64,000 bases of DNA, taken from contig NVWK01000007.1 of the NCBI GenBank assembly GCA_002733605.1, positions 1 through 64,000 of the forward strand, in the 5' to 3' direction. The position numbers and the translations under genes were made by a program. Below the pieces are notes generated by a model. That model saw only the letters and a list, made by a program, of their open reading frames with translations. It searched no databases and was not told the origin of the DNA. Below are positions 20,705 through 31,072 of the stretch, piece by piece. The stretch comes from Robiginitomaculum sp. (lineage in GTDB: Bacteria; Pseudomonadota; Alphaproteobacteria; Caulobacterales; Maricaulaceae). Numbering within the stretch: position 1 is the stretch's first letter; each line of letters begins with the position of its first letter.

Positions 20705-21589
20705 CTAGGCTCTCTTGTCCCTGTCAATCGACGTCGGACGTAGAGTAAGGCGGCCTTTGACCCGCATATCTATCCGGTCAAGATCAAGCCCTAATATACC
20801 GTACTCACGGTCATATTTTTCTAAATTTTTCAACGCCGTATGCGGATCATTTGCGGGCAACAGGATACGCGCGCCCTGATCCTTAAGGACAACATCCCAG
20901 CGCCGCTGGCTTACATAGACAATGGCCTCTGTCCGGTTTTGCAGCTCTGTATGGACAGCCAAAATATCCAAAAACGCACCCGCATGTTCGGCCGCACCTA
21001 CGCCTACAACAAAGGGAAGTGCGCTGAATTCTGCGACGTGAGCATCTGCAATCACAACACCACTGCGATCCACGACTTTAATAATGCCGTTTTCCTGCCA
21101 GAGGGCATAGGGACGCCGCTCGTTCACATGCACAACAATACGGTCAGGCCAGAGCCTGCGCACCACGGCCGTGTCTATCCAGGTCAGGTTTTGGACACGG
21201 GTCTGGGCATTTTTAATATCCATATCAAATAGATAATCTCCCGGCTGCACCCCTAGAACGGCCCGCACCTGAGCTTCGGAAATGCGGCCCTCCCCGACAA
21301 CATCAACATGTTTGACGACAAACCCCATATTCATCAGACGCTGTTTGGTGAACTGGGCACCAGAGGCTTTTATAGCGGGAATGTAGCCGCCGAGCCAAAG
21401 CGCACCCCAAAACACCACCATGAGCAATATTGTACCGGTGGCCATGAGGCGCATTCTATGTTGACGGGAATAGGAGGCACTACGGACTTGCGCTGTGGCC
21501 CAATTGCGCGCGCCACTTAGGCCCGGCTTTAAGGGACTAATCCGACGGGGCGGCGGCTGGTTTTTTTTCGGAGCTTTTTTTTGTGCCAT
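20705..21589 (-). CDS. ftsQ: Cell division protein FtsQ
   Basis: 294 residues. A basic, Pro-rich cytoplasmic tail (about 1-45), one membrane segment (about 47-68, GTILLMVVFWGALWLGG), then the periplasmic POTRA domain (VKHVDVVGEGRISEAQVRAVLG, about 93-115) and the FtsQ beta domain. FtsQ connects early and late divisome proteins and recruits FtsL, FtsB and FtsI. It is separated from ddl by 37 nt and from ftsA by 2 nt. Confidence 0.93.
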   Translation of the reverse strand: MAQKKAPKKNQPPPRRISPLKPGLSGARNWATAQVRSASYSRQHRMRLMATGTILLMVVFWGALWLGGYIPAIKASGAQFTKQRLMNMGFVVKHVDVVGEGRISEAQVRAVLGVQPGDYLFDMDIKNAQTRVQNLTWIDTAVVRRLWPDRIVVHVNERRPYALWQENGIIKVVDRSGVVIADAHVAEFSALPFVVGVGAAEHAGAFLDILAVHTELQNRTEAIVYVSQRRWDVVLKDQGARILLPANDPHTALKNLEKYDREYGILGLDLDRIDMRVKGRLTLRPTSIDRDKRA

Positions 21590-21626
21590 TTTGCTTTCGC
21601 AACCTCTTCAAGCCCCTTGTCGCTCC

Positions 21627-22568
21627 CTATCTGGGAGCAGAGGCATCTTCAACTATCCAGCGGCAAAGCTGCCGGAAATCCATGCCCACATGTTGTGCCT
21701 GTTCCGGCGCAAGCGAAGTTGGCGTCATTCCGGGCTGAGTATTGAGCTCAAGCATTACGATTTTGTTTACTATATCGGTTTTTTTCGGATTTTTTGGTAC
21801 ATTTGTATCGTCATAACGGAAATCAGAGCGCGTCATACCACGACAGCCCAGAGATTTATGGGCGATTTCGGCCCACTCCATGCAGGTTTGGGCAACTAGA
21901 TCGGGGATTTCCGCTGGCACAATATGGCTGGAGCCTCCCTCCGCATATTTAGCCTCATAATCATAAAAGGCCGTATGGACGATAATTTCGGTGGTGCAGA
22001 GCGCCTTGCCGTTCAAGACGGTCACTGTAAGTTCCCGTCCCGGCGCAAAGGTTTCGGCCAAAACCTCGGCTCCCATTTTCTCGTTCATGGCCACATCCAA
22101 AGGCGGGCTATTGGCGCCTTCCAAGATCACATAGACGCCAACACTTGACCCTTGTGCATTGGGTTTAATCACATAGGGCGGTTTCAGGACATGGCGGCGG
22201 GCCGCCTCTGTGCGCAGTACAAGTTTACCCTTAGGCACGTTAATGCCAGCCGCCTTACAGACGATCTTGGCGCGGTGTTTGTCCATGGCCAATGCCGAGG
22301 CCATCACACCAGAATGGGTATAGGGTTTGCCGTATAAATCCAAAACGCCCTGAACACGGCCATCTTCGCCCCATTCTCCGTGCAGAGCATTGAAAATAAT
22401 GTCCGGCGAGGTTCTTGCGAGTTGAGCGGCCAAATCACGGTCTGCGTCAATTTTGACGACTTTGTAGCCCTCTTGGGTCAAGGCGTCTGCAACGGCCTCC
22501 CCGGATACAAGCGAGACCTCGCGTTCAGGTGACATACCGCCCATTAAAACTGCGACTTTTTCACTCAT
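21627..22568 (-). CDS. ddl: D-alanine--D-alanine ligase
   Basis: 313 residues, an ATP-grasp enzyme making the D-Ala-D-Ala dipeptide for the wall precursor. Conserved parts are [17 protein letters not shown] (7-23), [14 protein letters not shown] (Glu and Gly of the N-terminal substrate site), [11 protein letters not shown] (nucleotide loop), and the C-terminal [13 protein letters not shown] with metal ligands and the substrate-binding loop. The start overlaps the end of murB by 8 nt. It is the classic dcw copy. Confidence 0.96.
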   Translation of the reverse strand: MSEKVAVLMGGMSPEREVSLVSGEAVADALTQEGYKVVKIDADRDLAAQLARTSPDIIFNALHGEWGEDGRVQGVLDLYGKPYTHSGVMASALAMDKHRAKIVCKAAGINVPKGKLVLRTEAARRHVLKPPYVIKPNAQGSSVGVYVILEGANSPPLDVAMNEKMGAEVLAETFAPGRELTVTVLNGKALCTTEIIVHTAFYDYEAKYAEGGSSHIVPAEIPDLVAQTCMEWAEIAHKSLGCRGMTRSDFRYDDTNVPKNPKKTDIVNKIVMLELNTQPGMTPTSLAPEQAQHVGMDFRQLCRWIVEDASAPR

Positions 22569-23505
22569 GATTGCCCCCTTCTTCTCCTTTTAAACCTATG
22601 CGGCGGATTTCCCAGTGAAGCTCCACATCCTGAGTCTCCTTCACCATAGCACGGATTGTTTCCCCAAGCACTTCCAAATCATCCGCCGTTGCGGTGCCGG
22701 TATTAATCATGAAATTACAGTGTTTCTCCGACATTTGTGCCCCGCCAACTTTAAATCCGCGACCGCCAGCAGCGTCTATAACTTGCCATGCGCCCCTGCC
22801 ATCTGAAATGACCGGATCAGGGTTTTTGAATGTGGAGCCACCGGTTTTTTCTTTGATCGGTTGGGAATTGGCCCGGTTTTGCGTAATTTCGGCCATGCGG
22901 GCGGTGACAGCTTCGGGGGTGTCGGGCGCGCCTTTGTAGAGGGCTTCGACAAAGATTAAATCCGCAGGCGCACTGCAATGGCGGTAGCTATAGCCCATTT
23001 CTGCCGCGTCCATAATTTGTCGGCGGCCACGTCGATCCAGTGCAATGACTTCAACCAGAACATCTTTGGTTTCGACGCCGTAACAGCCTGCATTCATTCG
23101 CAGTGCGCCGCCGATTGTGCCGGGGATACCGGCATAAAATTCCAGTCCTGCCAGCCCGGCCTGCGCGGCCTTTTTCGCCACAACCGCGTCCAGACATGCG
23201 GCCCCTACCCTCAGACAATTGTCCTGCACGGCTTCAACCTTGGCAAAGGACGGGCCAAGGCGGATGGTTATGCCGGGAACGCCGCCATCACGTACGAGGG
23301 TGTTCGAGGCAACGCCCAAAATCTGGACGAGGATATCGCTTGGCACTTGTGGCAAAAATAGAGCCAGATCGGCTTCGTCTTTGGGCATGAAGAACACTTG
23401 TGCCGCGCCGCCAACCCGAAACCATGTATAGGGACCAAGCGGCACATTTTCGCGCAAACTACCGCGCACATTGGGGAGTCTGTGTAAGAGGGACGGAAAC
23501 GCCAA
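22561..23505 (-). CDS. murB: UDP-N-acetylenolpyruvoylglucosamine reductase
   Basis: 314 residues. A flavoprotein that uses NADPH to form UDP-MurNAc. The FAD-binding part carries TWFRVGGAA near 28-36 and [10 protein letters not shown] near 66-75, where GSN is the usual family sequence (here ASN). The catalytic segments are [17 protein letters not shown] and, near the C terminus, [10 protein letters not shown]. It is a type I MurB by length. It lies 2 nt after murC and overlaps ddl by 8 nt. Confidence 0.95.
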   Translation of the reverse strand: MAFPSLLHRLPNVRGSLRENVPLGPYTWFRVGGAAQVFFMPKDEADLALFLPQVPSDILVQILGVASNTLVRDGGVPGITIRLGPSFAKVEAVQDNCLRVGAACLDAVVAKKAAQAGLAGLEFYAGIPGTIGGALRMNAGCYGVETKDVLVEVIALDRRGRRQIMDAAEMGYSYRHCSAPADLIFVEALYKGAPDTPEAVTARMAEITQNRANSQPIKEKTGGSTFKNPDPVISDGRGAWQVIDAAGGRGFKVGGAQMSEKHCNFMINTGTATADDLEVLGETIRAMVKETQDVELHWEIRRIGLKGEEGGNHE

Positions 23506-23507
23506 GG

Positions 23508-24911
23508 CTAAATCTCTGCGAGTTTGTCGGCCAATTCATGTGCCCATGCCGTGATATCGCCAGCACCGAGGTAGACAATCATATCGCCGGGTTCCAGATT
23601 CGGATGCAGGGTTTTGGCAAATGTTTCCCGCGCAACATGTTGGGCATTGCGGTGCCCGTGACGGGCCAAGCCCTCGACCAAAGCCTTCGCATCGACCCCG
23701 TCAATCGGGTCTTCTCCGGCAGCGTATACATCGGTGACATAGACATAATTGGCATCGTTGAAACAGGTGCAGAAGTCTTCAAACAAATCTTGTAGGCGGG
23801 AATAGCGGTGCGGTTGCACAACGGCGTGTACCTTGCCCGAGCAAACTTGTGTAGCGGCTTTCAGCACGGCGGAAATTTCAACCGGGTGATGACCATAATC
23901 ATCAATAATGGTGACGCCGTTCCATTCTCCTGCTTTGGAGAACCGACGTTTTACGCCCCCGAAACCACTCAGGGCAGAGCGGACTTGTTCTTGGGTGACA
24001 TCAAGGGCGCGCGCCACAGCAATCGCGGCCAAAGCGTTTTGGGTGTTGTGATCTCCGGCCATGGGCAGGAACAGGGCCGGCCATGTTTCTTCGCCTTTAC
24101 CGCCACGGAGTCTGAACACAGCGTCGAATTTCGTACCGCCGTTTTCATAGCGCAGGTTTTCGGCGCGCACATCCGCTTGGGCGTTAAATCCGTAAGTAAT
24201 GACCTTGCGGTCTGTGACACGGCTGACCAGAGCCTGCACTTCGGGATGGTCGATACACAAGACGGCAAAGCCGTAAAATGGCAGGTTTTCGACAAAGGTA
24301 TCAAAGGCGGCTCTGAGCGTGTCAAAATCGCCGTAATGTTCCATATGTTCAGGATCGATATTGGTCACAATCGCGATGGTCGAGAACAGTTTGAGGAAGG
24401 AGCCATCCGACTCGTCCGCTTCCACCACCATCCATTTGCCTGCACCCAATTTGGCATTGGCGCCGTAAGCATTGATGATGCCGCCATTAATCACGGTCGG
24501 GTCGAGATCTCCCCCCTCCATCAACGCCGCCACCATGGATGTGGTGGTGGTCTTGCCGTGGGTGCCACCAACGGCGACCGCCCATTTCAAACGCATAAGC
24601 TCCGCCAGCATTTCTGCGCGGCGGACAACCGGAATGGCGAGCGCACGGGCTTCAACCAGTTCGGGGTTATCCTGCGCAATGGCAGAAGAGACGACAATGG
24701 CCCCTGCTCCATGTACCTGTTCGGCCTCATGACCGGTATATATCGTTGCCCCCAGTTTTTTTAGCCGCAGGACATTGGCGTTTTCGCTTATGTCCGAGCC
24801 TTGAACCTGATAGCCCAAATTGATCATGACCTCGGCAATGCCGCTCATCCCAATGCCGCCAATGCCGACAAAATGCACAGGGCCCGTTTCAAATGGCATT
24901 TGTGTTTGCAT
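23508..24911 (-). CDS. murC: UDP-N-acetylmuramate--L-alanine ligase
   Basis: 467 residues from the ATG at 24911, where family similarity begins; upstream in-frame codons run into murG and are not likely coding in this frame. MurC attaches L-Ala to UDP-MurNAc. It has an N-terminal Rossmann motif [13 protein letters not shown] (about 14-26), ATP loop [11 protein letters not shown] (near 117-127), and the central and C-terminal Mur ligase domains ([10 protein letters not shown] near 345). It follows murG by 43 nt. Confidence 0.96.
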   Translation of the reverse strand: MQTQMPFETGPVHFVGIGGIGMSGIAEVMINLGYQVQGSDISENANVLRLKKLGATIYTGHEAEQVHGAGAIVVSSAIAQDNPELVEARALAIPVVRRAEMLAELMRLKWAVAVGGTHGKTTTTSMVAALMEGGDLDPTVINGGIINAYGANAKLGAGKWMVVEADESDGSFLKLFSTIAIVTNIDPEHMEHYGDFDTLRAAFDTFVENLPFYGFAVLCIDHPEVQALVSRVTDRKVITYGFNAQADVRAENLRYENGGTKFDAVFRLRGGKGEETWPALFLPMAGDHNTQNALAAIAVARALDVTQEQVRSALSGFGGVKRRFSKAGEWNGVTIIDDYGHHPVEISAVLKAATQVCSGKVHAVVQPHRYSRLQDLFEDFCTCFNDANYVYVTDVYAAGEDPIDGVDAKALVEGLARHGHRNAQHVARETFAKTLHPNLEPGDMIVYLGAGDITAWAHELADKLAEI

Positions 24912-24954
24912 AACCGTCTTTCTATTCTTGTCTTGGCTATTCCCGTTCAGGCCA

Positions 24955-26037
24955 TTATCGTTTTGCGGTCTTAGCAACCAACTTGGCCAAAGCGGTACCT
25001 GCACCGGGTTTTGCCGCACTACGGGCGTTTTTAGACGCGCTTTCAAGCCATGTCGAATCATTAAGTCTCTCCAGTAGAATAGTTTTGAGACTCTCAGGCG
25101 TAAACTCGAATTCGGGCAAAATATCGGCAGCGCCAAGGTTTTTTAAAGGCCGGGCATTGACGCTTTGATGATCGTCCATGGCAATCGCCAGCGGCACCAG
25201 CAAAGATGGCAATCCCATGGCCATAATTTCCGAGACACTTGATGCGCCTGCGCGGGCAATAATGTAGTGGGCCGAGGACAAATGTGTCTCGATATCGGTG
25301 AAAAATGGGGCACACTGTGCTTTCACCCCCGCCTGTGCGTAGAGTTCTCTCGCCAATTCAAGGCTTTCTTCTCGGGTTTGTTGCACCACATTGAGGCGGG
25401 TGCGCAAATCTTTAGGTAGCAATGCCACAGCCTTGGGCACAGTTTCGCTGAGCAAACGGGCGCCGAGGCTCCCCCCGACAACAACCAAGTTTATTTTTCG
25501 TTTGGGGGTTTTGTATGTGCGTTTACTGGCTTTCAAAATATTGGCGCGGAGCGGATTGCCAATGGCCGTCCAGTTGGCGCCTTCCGGTAGTTTTTGCAAG
25601 ATGTCGAAACCGGACACCACATGGTCGGCCTTACGGGCGAACACTTTGTTGACACGGCCCAGAACTGCGTTTTGTTCGTGCAAGATTGTCGGGATGTTTA
25701 AGGTTTGGGCCGCACGCATAGCCGGAAATGCGGGATAGCCACCAAAGCCGACGACAATATCCGGTTTCCAATCCTTGATGAATCTTTTGGCTGTGCGCAC
25801 CCCTTTTGCGAGTTTCAAAGCGCCAGCAATAGCCTTCAGGGGTTTGCGCGGGGAAATGCTGGCGGCTTGCACTTCAATTTTCGGGCTGGCGGGAATACTG
25901 TCCGCATGTTTCAGCCCGCGAACATCCGTCATTAAGGCGATGTCCCAGCCCTCGGCTTTTAAAATTTCGGCCAGAGCCTGAGCAGGAAACATATGCCCGC
26001 CTGTACCGCCTGCGGCAAGAAGAATGCGCTTGCTCAT
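24955..26037 (-). CDS. murG: UDP-GlcNAc:undecaprenyl-PP-MurNAc-pentapeptide GlcNAc transferase
   Basis: 360 residues from the ATG at 26037, which overlaps the ftsW stop (ATGA). MurG is a GT-B glycosyltransferase on the inner face of the membrane that converts lipid I to lipid II. Motifs are the N-terminal [10 protein letters not shown] (about 9-18), the central [11 protein letters not shown] that opens the C-terminal domain, and a segment ([14 protein letters not shown]) near 255-268 for the UDP-GlcNAc site. A longer upstream reading would overlap ftsW by more than 60 nt and is rejected. Confidence 0.96.
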   Translation of the reverse strand: MSKRILLAAGGTGGHMFPAQALAEILKAEGWDIALMTDVRGLKHADSIPASPKIEVQAASISPRKPLKAIAGALKLAKGVRTAKRFIKDWKPDIVVGFGGYPAFPAMRAAQTLNIPTILHEQNAVLGRVNKVFARKADHVVSGFDILQKLPEGANWTAIGNPLRANILKASKRTYKTPKRKINLVVVGGSLGARLLSETVPKAVALLPKDLRTRLNVVQQTREESLELARELYAQAGVKAQCAPFFTDIETHLSSAHYIIARAGASSVSEIMAMGLPSLLVPLAIAMDDHQSVNARPLKNLGAADILPEFEFTPESLKTILLERLNDSTWLESASKNARSAAKPGAGTALAKLVAKTAKR

Positions 26038-27167
26038 GTCACCCCGAATCCATATGCGCCGGGCCGCTTGCGGGTGAAAGCAAGAATGAGACCGGCAGAA
26101 AAACACAGGGCCAGCATGGATGATCCACCATAAGAAATGAAGGGCAGTGTCATACCTTTTGGCGGGATCATGTTTAAATTTACAGCCAGATTTATCATGG
26201 TTTGCAGACCAATCATTGTAGCAAGGCCCGCGACGGCAAGCTGGGAAAAATGATCATTCAAGAGCAAGGCATTACGGAAATTGCGACCAACAAAACTGGC
26301 CAGCAACAAGATCAAGCCCATTGACAGCAAGAAGCCAAATTCTTCGACAGTAATGGCAAAGATGAAATCCGTATGGCCATCGGGAACTTTGTATTTCACG
26401 ACACCCTCGCCGGGGCCGCGACCGAAAATGCCGCCATTGGCAATCGCCTCTAGGGCTTTGTCCGTTTGGTAGGTATCAGAGCCCTCGGGGCTTAAAAACC
26501 GCAGTAAACGATCGCGAACATGAGGCAGGAAACTATAGGCGCCTACGGCCCCGATGGCGGACGCCACCAAGAGCACACTCATCCATCTGATGGACAGGCC
26601 GGCGTAGAAAAAAACGGCACCAAAACAAAGCGTTAGAAGGAAAGATTGACCAAAATCGGGTTGGCGTATCAGGAAGAATATCAGCGCCGCATAAATCATA
26701 AAAACAACGAGAACGCCGGGAAATTCGGGGCTTTTTGTGCGCACAGAGAACATCCATGCGGCGAAAACAATAAAGCCCGGCTTGGCAAATTCCGAAGGCT
26801 GTAAAGAGAACGGGCCAATCCTGATCCAGCGCATGGCGCCTTTCACTTCATGGCCGATAAAAGGCAAAATGGCGAGTACGATCAAAGCGCCGATTAAAGC
26901 CAATACACCGAGCCGCCTTGCATTGGTCACGCTTAGTGTGGAAACGATAAGCGCACCAAGTACACCAATACCAGAAAACATAATATGGCGCTTCAGGAAA
27001 CAATGGGAGCTACCGACCCTGCATAGTTTTTCTGCAACAGGGCTTGCGGCCATCGATAAAATCAGGCCAGACACTATAAGCGCAAAAAACAAGCTGAGTG
27101 TAACCCGGTCAATACACCGCCACCATTCCAGAACGGGGGAACGGTTGGTGCGTGAGCGCGTTATCAT
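26034..27167 (-). CDS. ftsW: Septal peptidoglycan polymerase FtsW
   Basis: 377 residues of the SEDS family with about ten membrane segments. Family marks are KGAMRWIRIGPFSLQPSEFAKP (near 108-129), GRGPGEGVVKYKVPDGHTDFIFA and LPFISYGGSSMLAL near the C terminus. FtsW polymerises lipid II glycan strands at the septum together with FtsI. The start overlaps the murD stop by 4 nt and the end overlaps murG by 4 nt. Confidence 0.95.
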   Translation of the reverse strand: MITRSRTNRSPVLEWWRCIDRVTLSLFFALIVSGLILSMAASPVAEKLCRVGSSHCFLKRHIMFSGIGVLGALIVSTLSVTNARRLGVLALIGALIVLAILPFIGHEVKGAMRWIRIGPFSLQPSEFAKPGFIVFAAWMFSVRTKSPEFPGVLVVFMIYAALIFFLIRQPDFGQSFLLTLCFGAVFFYAGLSIRWMSVLLVASAIGAVGAYSFLPHVRDRLLRFLSPEGSDTYQTDKALEAIANGGIFGRGPGEGVVKYKVPDGHTDFIFAITVEEFGFLLSMGLILLLASFVGRNFRNALLLNDHFSQLAVAGLATMIGLQTMINLAVNLNMIPPKGMTLPFISYGGSSMLALCFSAGLILAFTRKRPGAYGFGVT

Positions 27168-28609
27168 GCAGCGCCTTTTACGATGGCTGCATTGGCTCTT
27201 TCGCGGTCATAAATGCTGACAATTTCCAGTGCAAGCTTGCGAAATTCATCGCCGCGGATCTCGAAATTTTTGAACTGGTCAAAACTGGCGCAAGCAGGCG
27301 ACAATAAAATCACCGGGTTTTTGGCTTTTGAGGCAAGTGCATCACGGGTTGCGCACATAATAGCCATACGCAGCTCGCCTGAAATTTTTGCCGGTATTTT
27401 TTTGTCCTTCAATGTGGCCATAAAATCAGGGGCCGCGTCGCCAATTAAATAGGCGCGATTGATATTTTTGAAATACGGGGTCAGGCTTTCAATGCCGCCC
27501 TCTTTGGCCACTCCGCCGGCAATCCAGTAAATATTATCGTAGGATTTCAAGGCCTGAGCGACGGCGTCCGCATTGGTGGCTTTGCTGTCATTGACATATT
27601 TGGCCGACCCGACACTGCCAATATTTTCCATACGGTGTTCAAGTCCCGGAAAGCTTAAAATCGCGCGACCTATGGCTTTTGCGTCCAGACCAAGCGCGCG
27701 CACGGCCGCAAAGGCGGCGGCCGCATTTTGCCAATTGTGCTCTCCGTCAAGGCCGACCGCTTTGGTCAAATCCACGATCATTTCGCAGCGTTTGTCCATA
27801 ACATTGTAAAGCTTGCCCTTGATCACACAGACGCCCCGCCCCAAAGACCGCCGACCGGATATAGGCAAAACTCTGCGGTTGTTTTTGGCAATAAGCCGGG
27901 TGCAGGCGGATTTGCCTTCTGGCCCATCGACCCCGATTATGGCGGCATCCTCACGGGTTTGATTATCAAAAATACGAGCCTTAGCCGCTTCGTAGCCTTT
28001 CATGTCCCCGTGACGATCAAGATGATCAGGTGTCAGGTTTAAGAAAACAGATGCATTAGGTTTCAGGCTATAGGTGCGTTCAAGTTGGTAGGATGACAAT
28101 TCCAGCACATAAAAAGCATTGTCGTGCATACTGTCAAGATCAAGAACTCCGCGCCCAATATTGCCACCAACTTGTGCGTCGCGCCCACATTGACTTAGGA
28201 TATGACCGATAAGCGTTGTCGTTGTCGATTTGCCATTTGTGCCGGTGATCGCGATAATTTTCGGGCGGCGTTCCGGTGCACGCGCCATAACTTCACGGGC
28301 AAAAATTTCAATGTCGCAGATGATCGGCACATCGGCGTCTTTGGCGCACTTTGCGCTCCAATGGGTTTCAGGTAGCTCATGCGGCACGCCCGGAGACAGG
28401 ACAAGGGCATCTATTTCAGACCAGTCCGCACTGGTGAGATCGGCAAGCTTAACGCCGTGGGCGCTGGCAGTATTGCGGGTTTGCTCATTATCATCCCATG
28501 CCCACACCTTGGCACCGCCTGCCTGCAAAGACAGGGCCGCGCTAATGCCGCTCCGGCCCAGCCCGAACACCGCAATAGTGTCTCCCTTGAATGTGAGCGC
28601 TTCGATCAT
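27164..28609 (-). CDS. murD: UDP-N-acetylmuramoylalanine--D-glutamate ligase
   Basis: 481 residues. It adds D-Glu to UDP-MurNAc-L-Ala. The N-terminal Rossmann domain has GLGRSGISAALSL (16-28), the ATP site AITGTNGKSTTT lies near 120-131, and the C-terminal domain includes YVNDSKATNADA near 325. It lies 2 nt after mraY and overlaps ftsW by 4 nt. Length is at the upper end for the family. Confidence 0.96.
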   Translation of the reverse strand: MIEALTFKGDTIAVFGLGRSGISAALSLQAGGAKVWAWDDNEQTRNTASAHGVKLADLTSADWSEIDALVLSPGVPHELPETHWSAKCAKDADVPIICDIEIFAREVMARAPERRPKIIAITGTNGKSTTTTLIGHILSQCGRDAQVGGNIGRGVLDLDSMHDNAFYVLELSSYQLERTYSLKPNASVFLNLTPDHLDRHGDMKGYEAAKARIFDNQTREDAAIIGVDGPEGKSACTRLIAKNNRRVLPISGRRSLGRGVCVIKGKLYNVMDKRCEMIVDLTKAVGLDGEHNWQNAAAAFAAVRALGLDAKAIGRAILSFPGLEHRMENIGSVGSAKYVNDSKATNADAVAQALKSYDNIYWIAGGVAKEGGIESLTPYFKNINRAYLIGDAAPDFMATLKDKKIPAKISGELRMAIMCATRDALASKAKNPVILLSPACASFDQFKNFEIRGDEFRKLALEIVSIYDRERANAAIVKGAA

Positions 28610-28611
28610 GG

Positions 28612-29709
28612 TTATCTCAGTTTAAGGGTGGAAAGACCAATCATCGCCAGAATGACAGCAATGATCCAGAAACGAATAACGATGGTCGGCTCGGCCCAAC
28701 CCTTTTTCTCGTAATGGTGATGAATGGGCGCCATGCGGAAGACCCGCTTGCCCGTCAGCTTGAACGAGGCGACTTGTACGATCACGGAGACCATTTCCAG
28801 AACGAACAGGCCGCCAATAATGGCAAGCACGATTTCGTGTTTGGTGGCAACGGCGGCACTGCCCAGCGCGCCTCCGAGGGCGAGAGAACCCGTATCGCCC
28901 ATAAATATCATGGCTGGCGGGGCATTATACCACAGAAAGCCGAGGCCCGCCCCGATGAGGGAGCCAAGGACGATGGTGATTTCACCACTGCCCGGCACGT
29001 AAGGCACCCCTAGATAAGGGGCGTAGATCGCATGGCCAACCATATAGGCAATAGCGGAGAAACTGGCGGCAGCAATCATCACCGGTACAATCGCAAGGCC
29101 GTCTAGGCCATCCGTCATGTTCACTGCGTTTGAAGAGCCTACGATAACAATGCAGCCAAACGGGATGAAGAAGAAACCCAAATTAATCAGCGTGTTTTTA
29201 AAGAACGGGATGGCCAGACCGGTTGCGAACGGCTCAGAATCAGTCGGGAATGTTTGCGTCAGCACGTAAACAGCGATTGCGGCGACGGTAAATTCCAACA
29301 CCAGTTTGATTTTACTGCTTAATCCTTTGGGGTTTTGTCTGGAAACTTTCAGATAATCATCGATAAATCCGATCAGGCCAAAGCTCATAGTGACCAGCAA
29401 GACAACCCATAAATATATATTGTGCAAATCACCCCAGAGCAGGGTCGAAACGGTCATAGAGACAAGGATCAGCAGACCGCCCATGGTCGGCGTGCCTGCT
29501 TTTGCTATGATATGGCTCTCGGGGCCATCGTCGCGGATTGGTTGGCCTTTGCCCTGTTTCATGCGTAGGGTTCGAATGAGTTTCGGCCCAAAAATAAAGG
29601 CGATGATCATCGACGTCATAATCGCCCCGCCTGTGCGGAAGGAAATATAATTAAACAGATTAAACACCTGATATTCGTCAGCAAATCCGGTTAGCCACTC
29701 ATAAAACAT
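28612..29709 (-). CDS. mraY: Phospho-MurNAc-pentapeptide translocase
   Basis: 365 residues with about ten membrane segments. MraY moves phospho-MurNAc-pentapeptide to undecaprenyl phosphate, giving lipid I. Conserved: AGTPTMGGL near 71, FIDDYLKV near 115, [10 protein letters not shown] near 197, and [12 protein letters not shown] near 268. The C terminus has the expected [12 protein letters not shown] motif. The first codons overlap murF by 11 nt. Confidence 0.97.
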   Translation of the reverse strand: MFYEWLTGFADEYQVFNLFNYISFRTGGAIMTSMIIAFIFGPKLIRTLRMKQGKGQPIRDDGPESHIIAKAGTPTMGGLLILVSMTVSTLLWGDLHNIYLWVVLLVTMSFGLIGFIDDYLKVSRQNPKGLSSKIKLVLEFTVAAIAVYVLTQTFPTDSEPFATGLAIPFFKNTLINLGFFFIPFGCIVIVGSSNAVNMTDGLDGLAIVPVMIAAASFSAIAYMVGHAIYAPYLGVPYVPGSGEITIVLGSLIGAGLGFLWYNAPPAMIFMGDTGSLALGGALGSAAVATKHEIVLAIIGGLFVLEMVSVIVQVASFKLTGKRVFRMAPIHHHYEKKGWAEPTIVIRFWIIAVILAMIGLSTLKLR

Positions 29710-31072
29710 GTTGTTTATCCTTGTTATTATCCGCTGTTAATGAACGCACCAATGCGCCCATACCGGACGCGTTGGAGCCTTTAACCATGATTGTATCACC
29801 GTTTTGGAGAATATCCTTCAAACCCTTCGAGCAGGCATCGGCATTTTCATACCAACCCGCAAGCATGGTTTTGGGAAGCGCTTGCTCTAACGCTTTCATA
29901 TGCGCACCGCAACATAGAACTTTGTCAATATGTGCGTTTTCCAAAGGGATTACGAGCGCGGCATGTAGAGCCAATTCATCAGGGCCAAGTTCTAACATGT
30001 CCCCAAGCACGGCAATCTTGCGACCCTTAATCAAGCCCAAGGCCGCGATGGCGGCGCGCATGGATTCGGGATTGGCGTTATAGCTCTCGTCGATTAGATT
30101 TATTGTATGATTTTCAATGTCGAGAGCGTGTACCGCGCCACGCCCTGCTATTTTATCAATTCTTTTCAGTCGACTAAGAATGCAACTTAAATTGATTCCT
30201 GCCGTGTGGGCGGTCAGTAAAACACAGGCTGCGTTCTCGACCCAATGGGCACCAACCACGGGAAGATCAAGCGTCAGGGAGCGACCTGCCAGTTTTAGAA
30301 CTGATGTACTGCCTGACGCGGTGTGTGTTGTTTCGAGGATTTGTGCATCGGCCTTCGGGTGCCAACCAAAGGATAGGACGTTTGGGGATTTGCTGGCGAA
30401 CAGCTCGTAAAATTCGCTGTCTCGCGGCAAGATTGCCACGCCGTCTTTGCCAAGCCCTGTCAGGATTTCTGCCTTTGCGGATGCGATATCAGCCAGCGAT
30501 TTAAAGTGGGCAAGATGGGCAGGCGCGATTTTTGTAATCACGGCAATATCGGGACGCACAACCGCGGTTAAATCGAGAAGTTCGCCCGCATGGTTCATAC
30601 CCATTTCAAAGACGCCGTACTCTGTGTCTTGCGCCATCGCGGCGAGGGTCAAGGGCACACCCCAATGATTGTTGAACGATTTTATCGAAGCATGGGTGTT
30701 GCCCGACCCGCGCAGGACATGGGCGAGCATTTCTTTGACGCTGGTTTTGCCAACACTACCCGTGACGGCGATCCGTTTTGCGGATGAACGTTTTCTGGCG
30801 GCAATGGCGAGATCGCGTAATGCCTGTAGAGCATCCTCGACAAGCAAAACCGGAGCGTCTGCAACCGGATGTTCCGACATGACGGCCCCTGCCCCTTTTT
30901 CGAGGGCCATAGGAATGAAATCATGTCCATCACGAATGTCTTTCAAGGGTACAAATAAATCGCCGGGCTTTAGACTGCGGGTATCAATGGAAAGACCGTT
31001 AATCTCCCACGCCCCGACAGATGTACCATTTGTGGCGGTAGCAGCGTCTTTATGTGTCCAGAGCACGCTCAT
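29699..31072 (-). CDS. murF: UDP-N-acetylmuramoyl-tripeptide--D-alanyl-D-alanine ligase
   Basis: 457 residues. It joins the D-Ala-D-Ala dipeptide made by Ddl to the UDP-MurNAc tripeptide. The N-terminal domain has [15 protein letters not shown] (27-41), the ATP loop is [13 protein letters not shown] near 103-115, and the C-terminal domain has [16 protein letters not shown] near 325. The start overlaps the murE stop by 4 nt and the end overlaps mraY by 11 nt. Confidence 0.96.
   Translation of the reverse strand: MSVLWTHKDAATATNGTSVGAWEINGLSIDTRSLKPGDLFVPLKDIRDGHDFIPMALEKGAGAVMSEHPVADAPVLLVEDALQALRDLAIAARKRSSAKRIAVTGSVGKTSVKEMLAHVLRGSGNTHASIKSFNNHWGVPLTLAAMAQDTEYGVFEMGMNHAGELLDLTAVVRPDIAVITKIAPAHLAHFKSLADIASAKAEILTGLGKDGVAILPRDSEFYELFASKSPNVLSFGWHPKADAQILETTHTASGSTSVLKLAGRSLTLDLPVVGAHWVENAACVLLTAHTAGINLSCILSRLKRIDKIAGRGAVHALDIENHTINLIDESYNANPESMRAAIAALGLIKGRKIAVLGDMLELGPDELALHAALVIPLENAHIDKVLCCGAHMKALEQALPKTMLAGWYENADACSKGLKDILQNGDTIMVKGSNASGMGALVRSLTADNNKDKQHVL

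Noticed and set aside
23808..24764. A 318-codon open frame on the plus strand opposite murC
   Set aside because: It is antisense to a clear murC and shows no domain; it is a shadow of codon bias.
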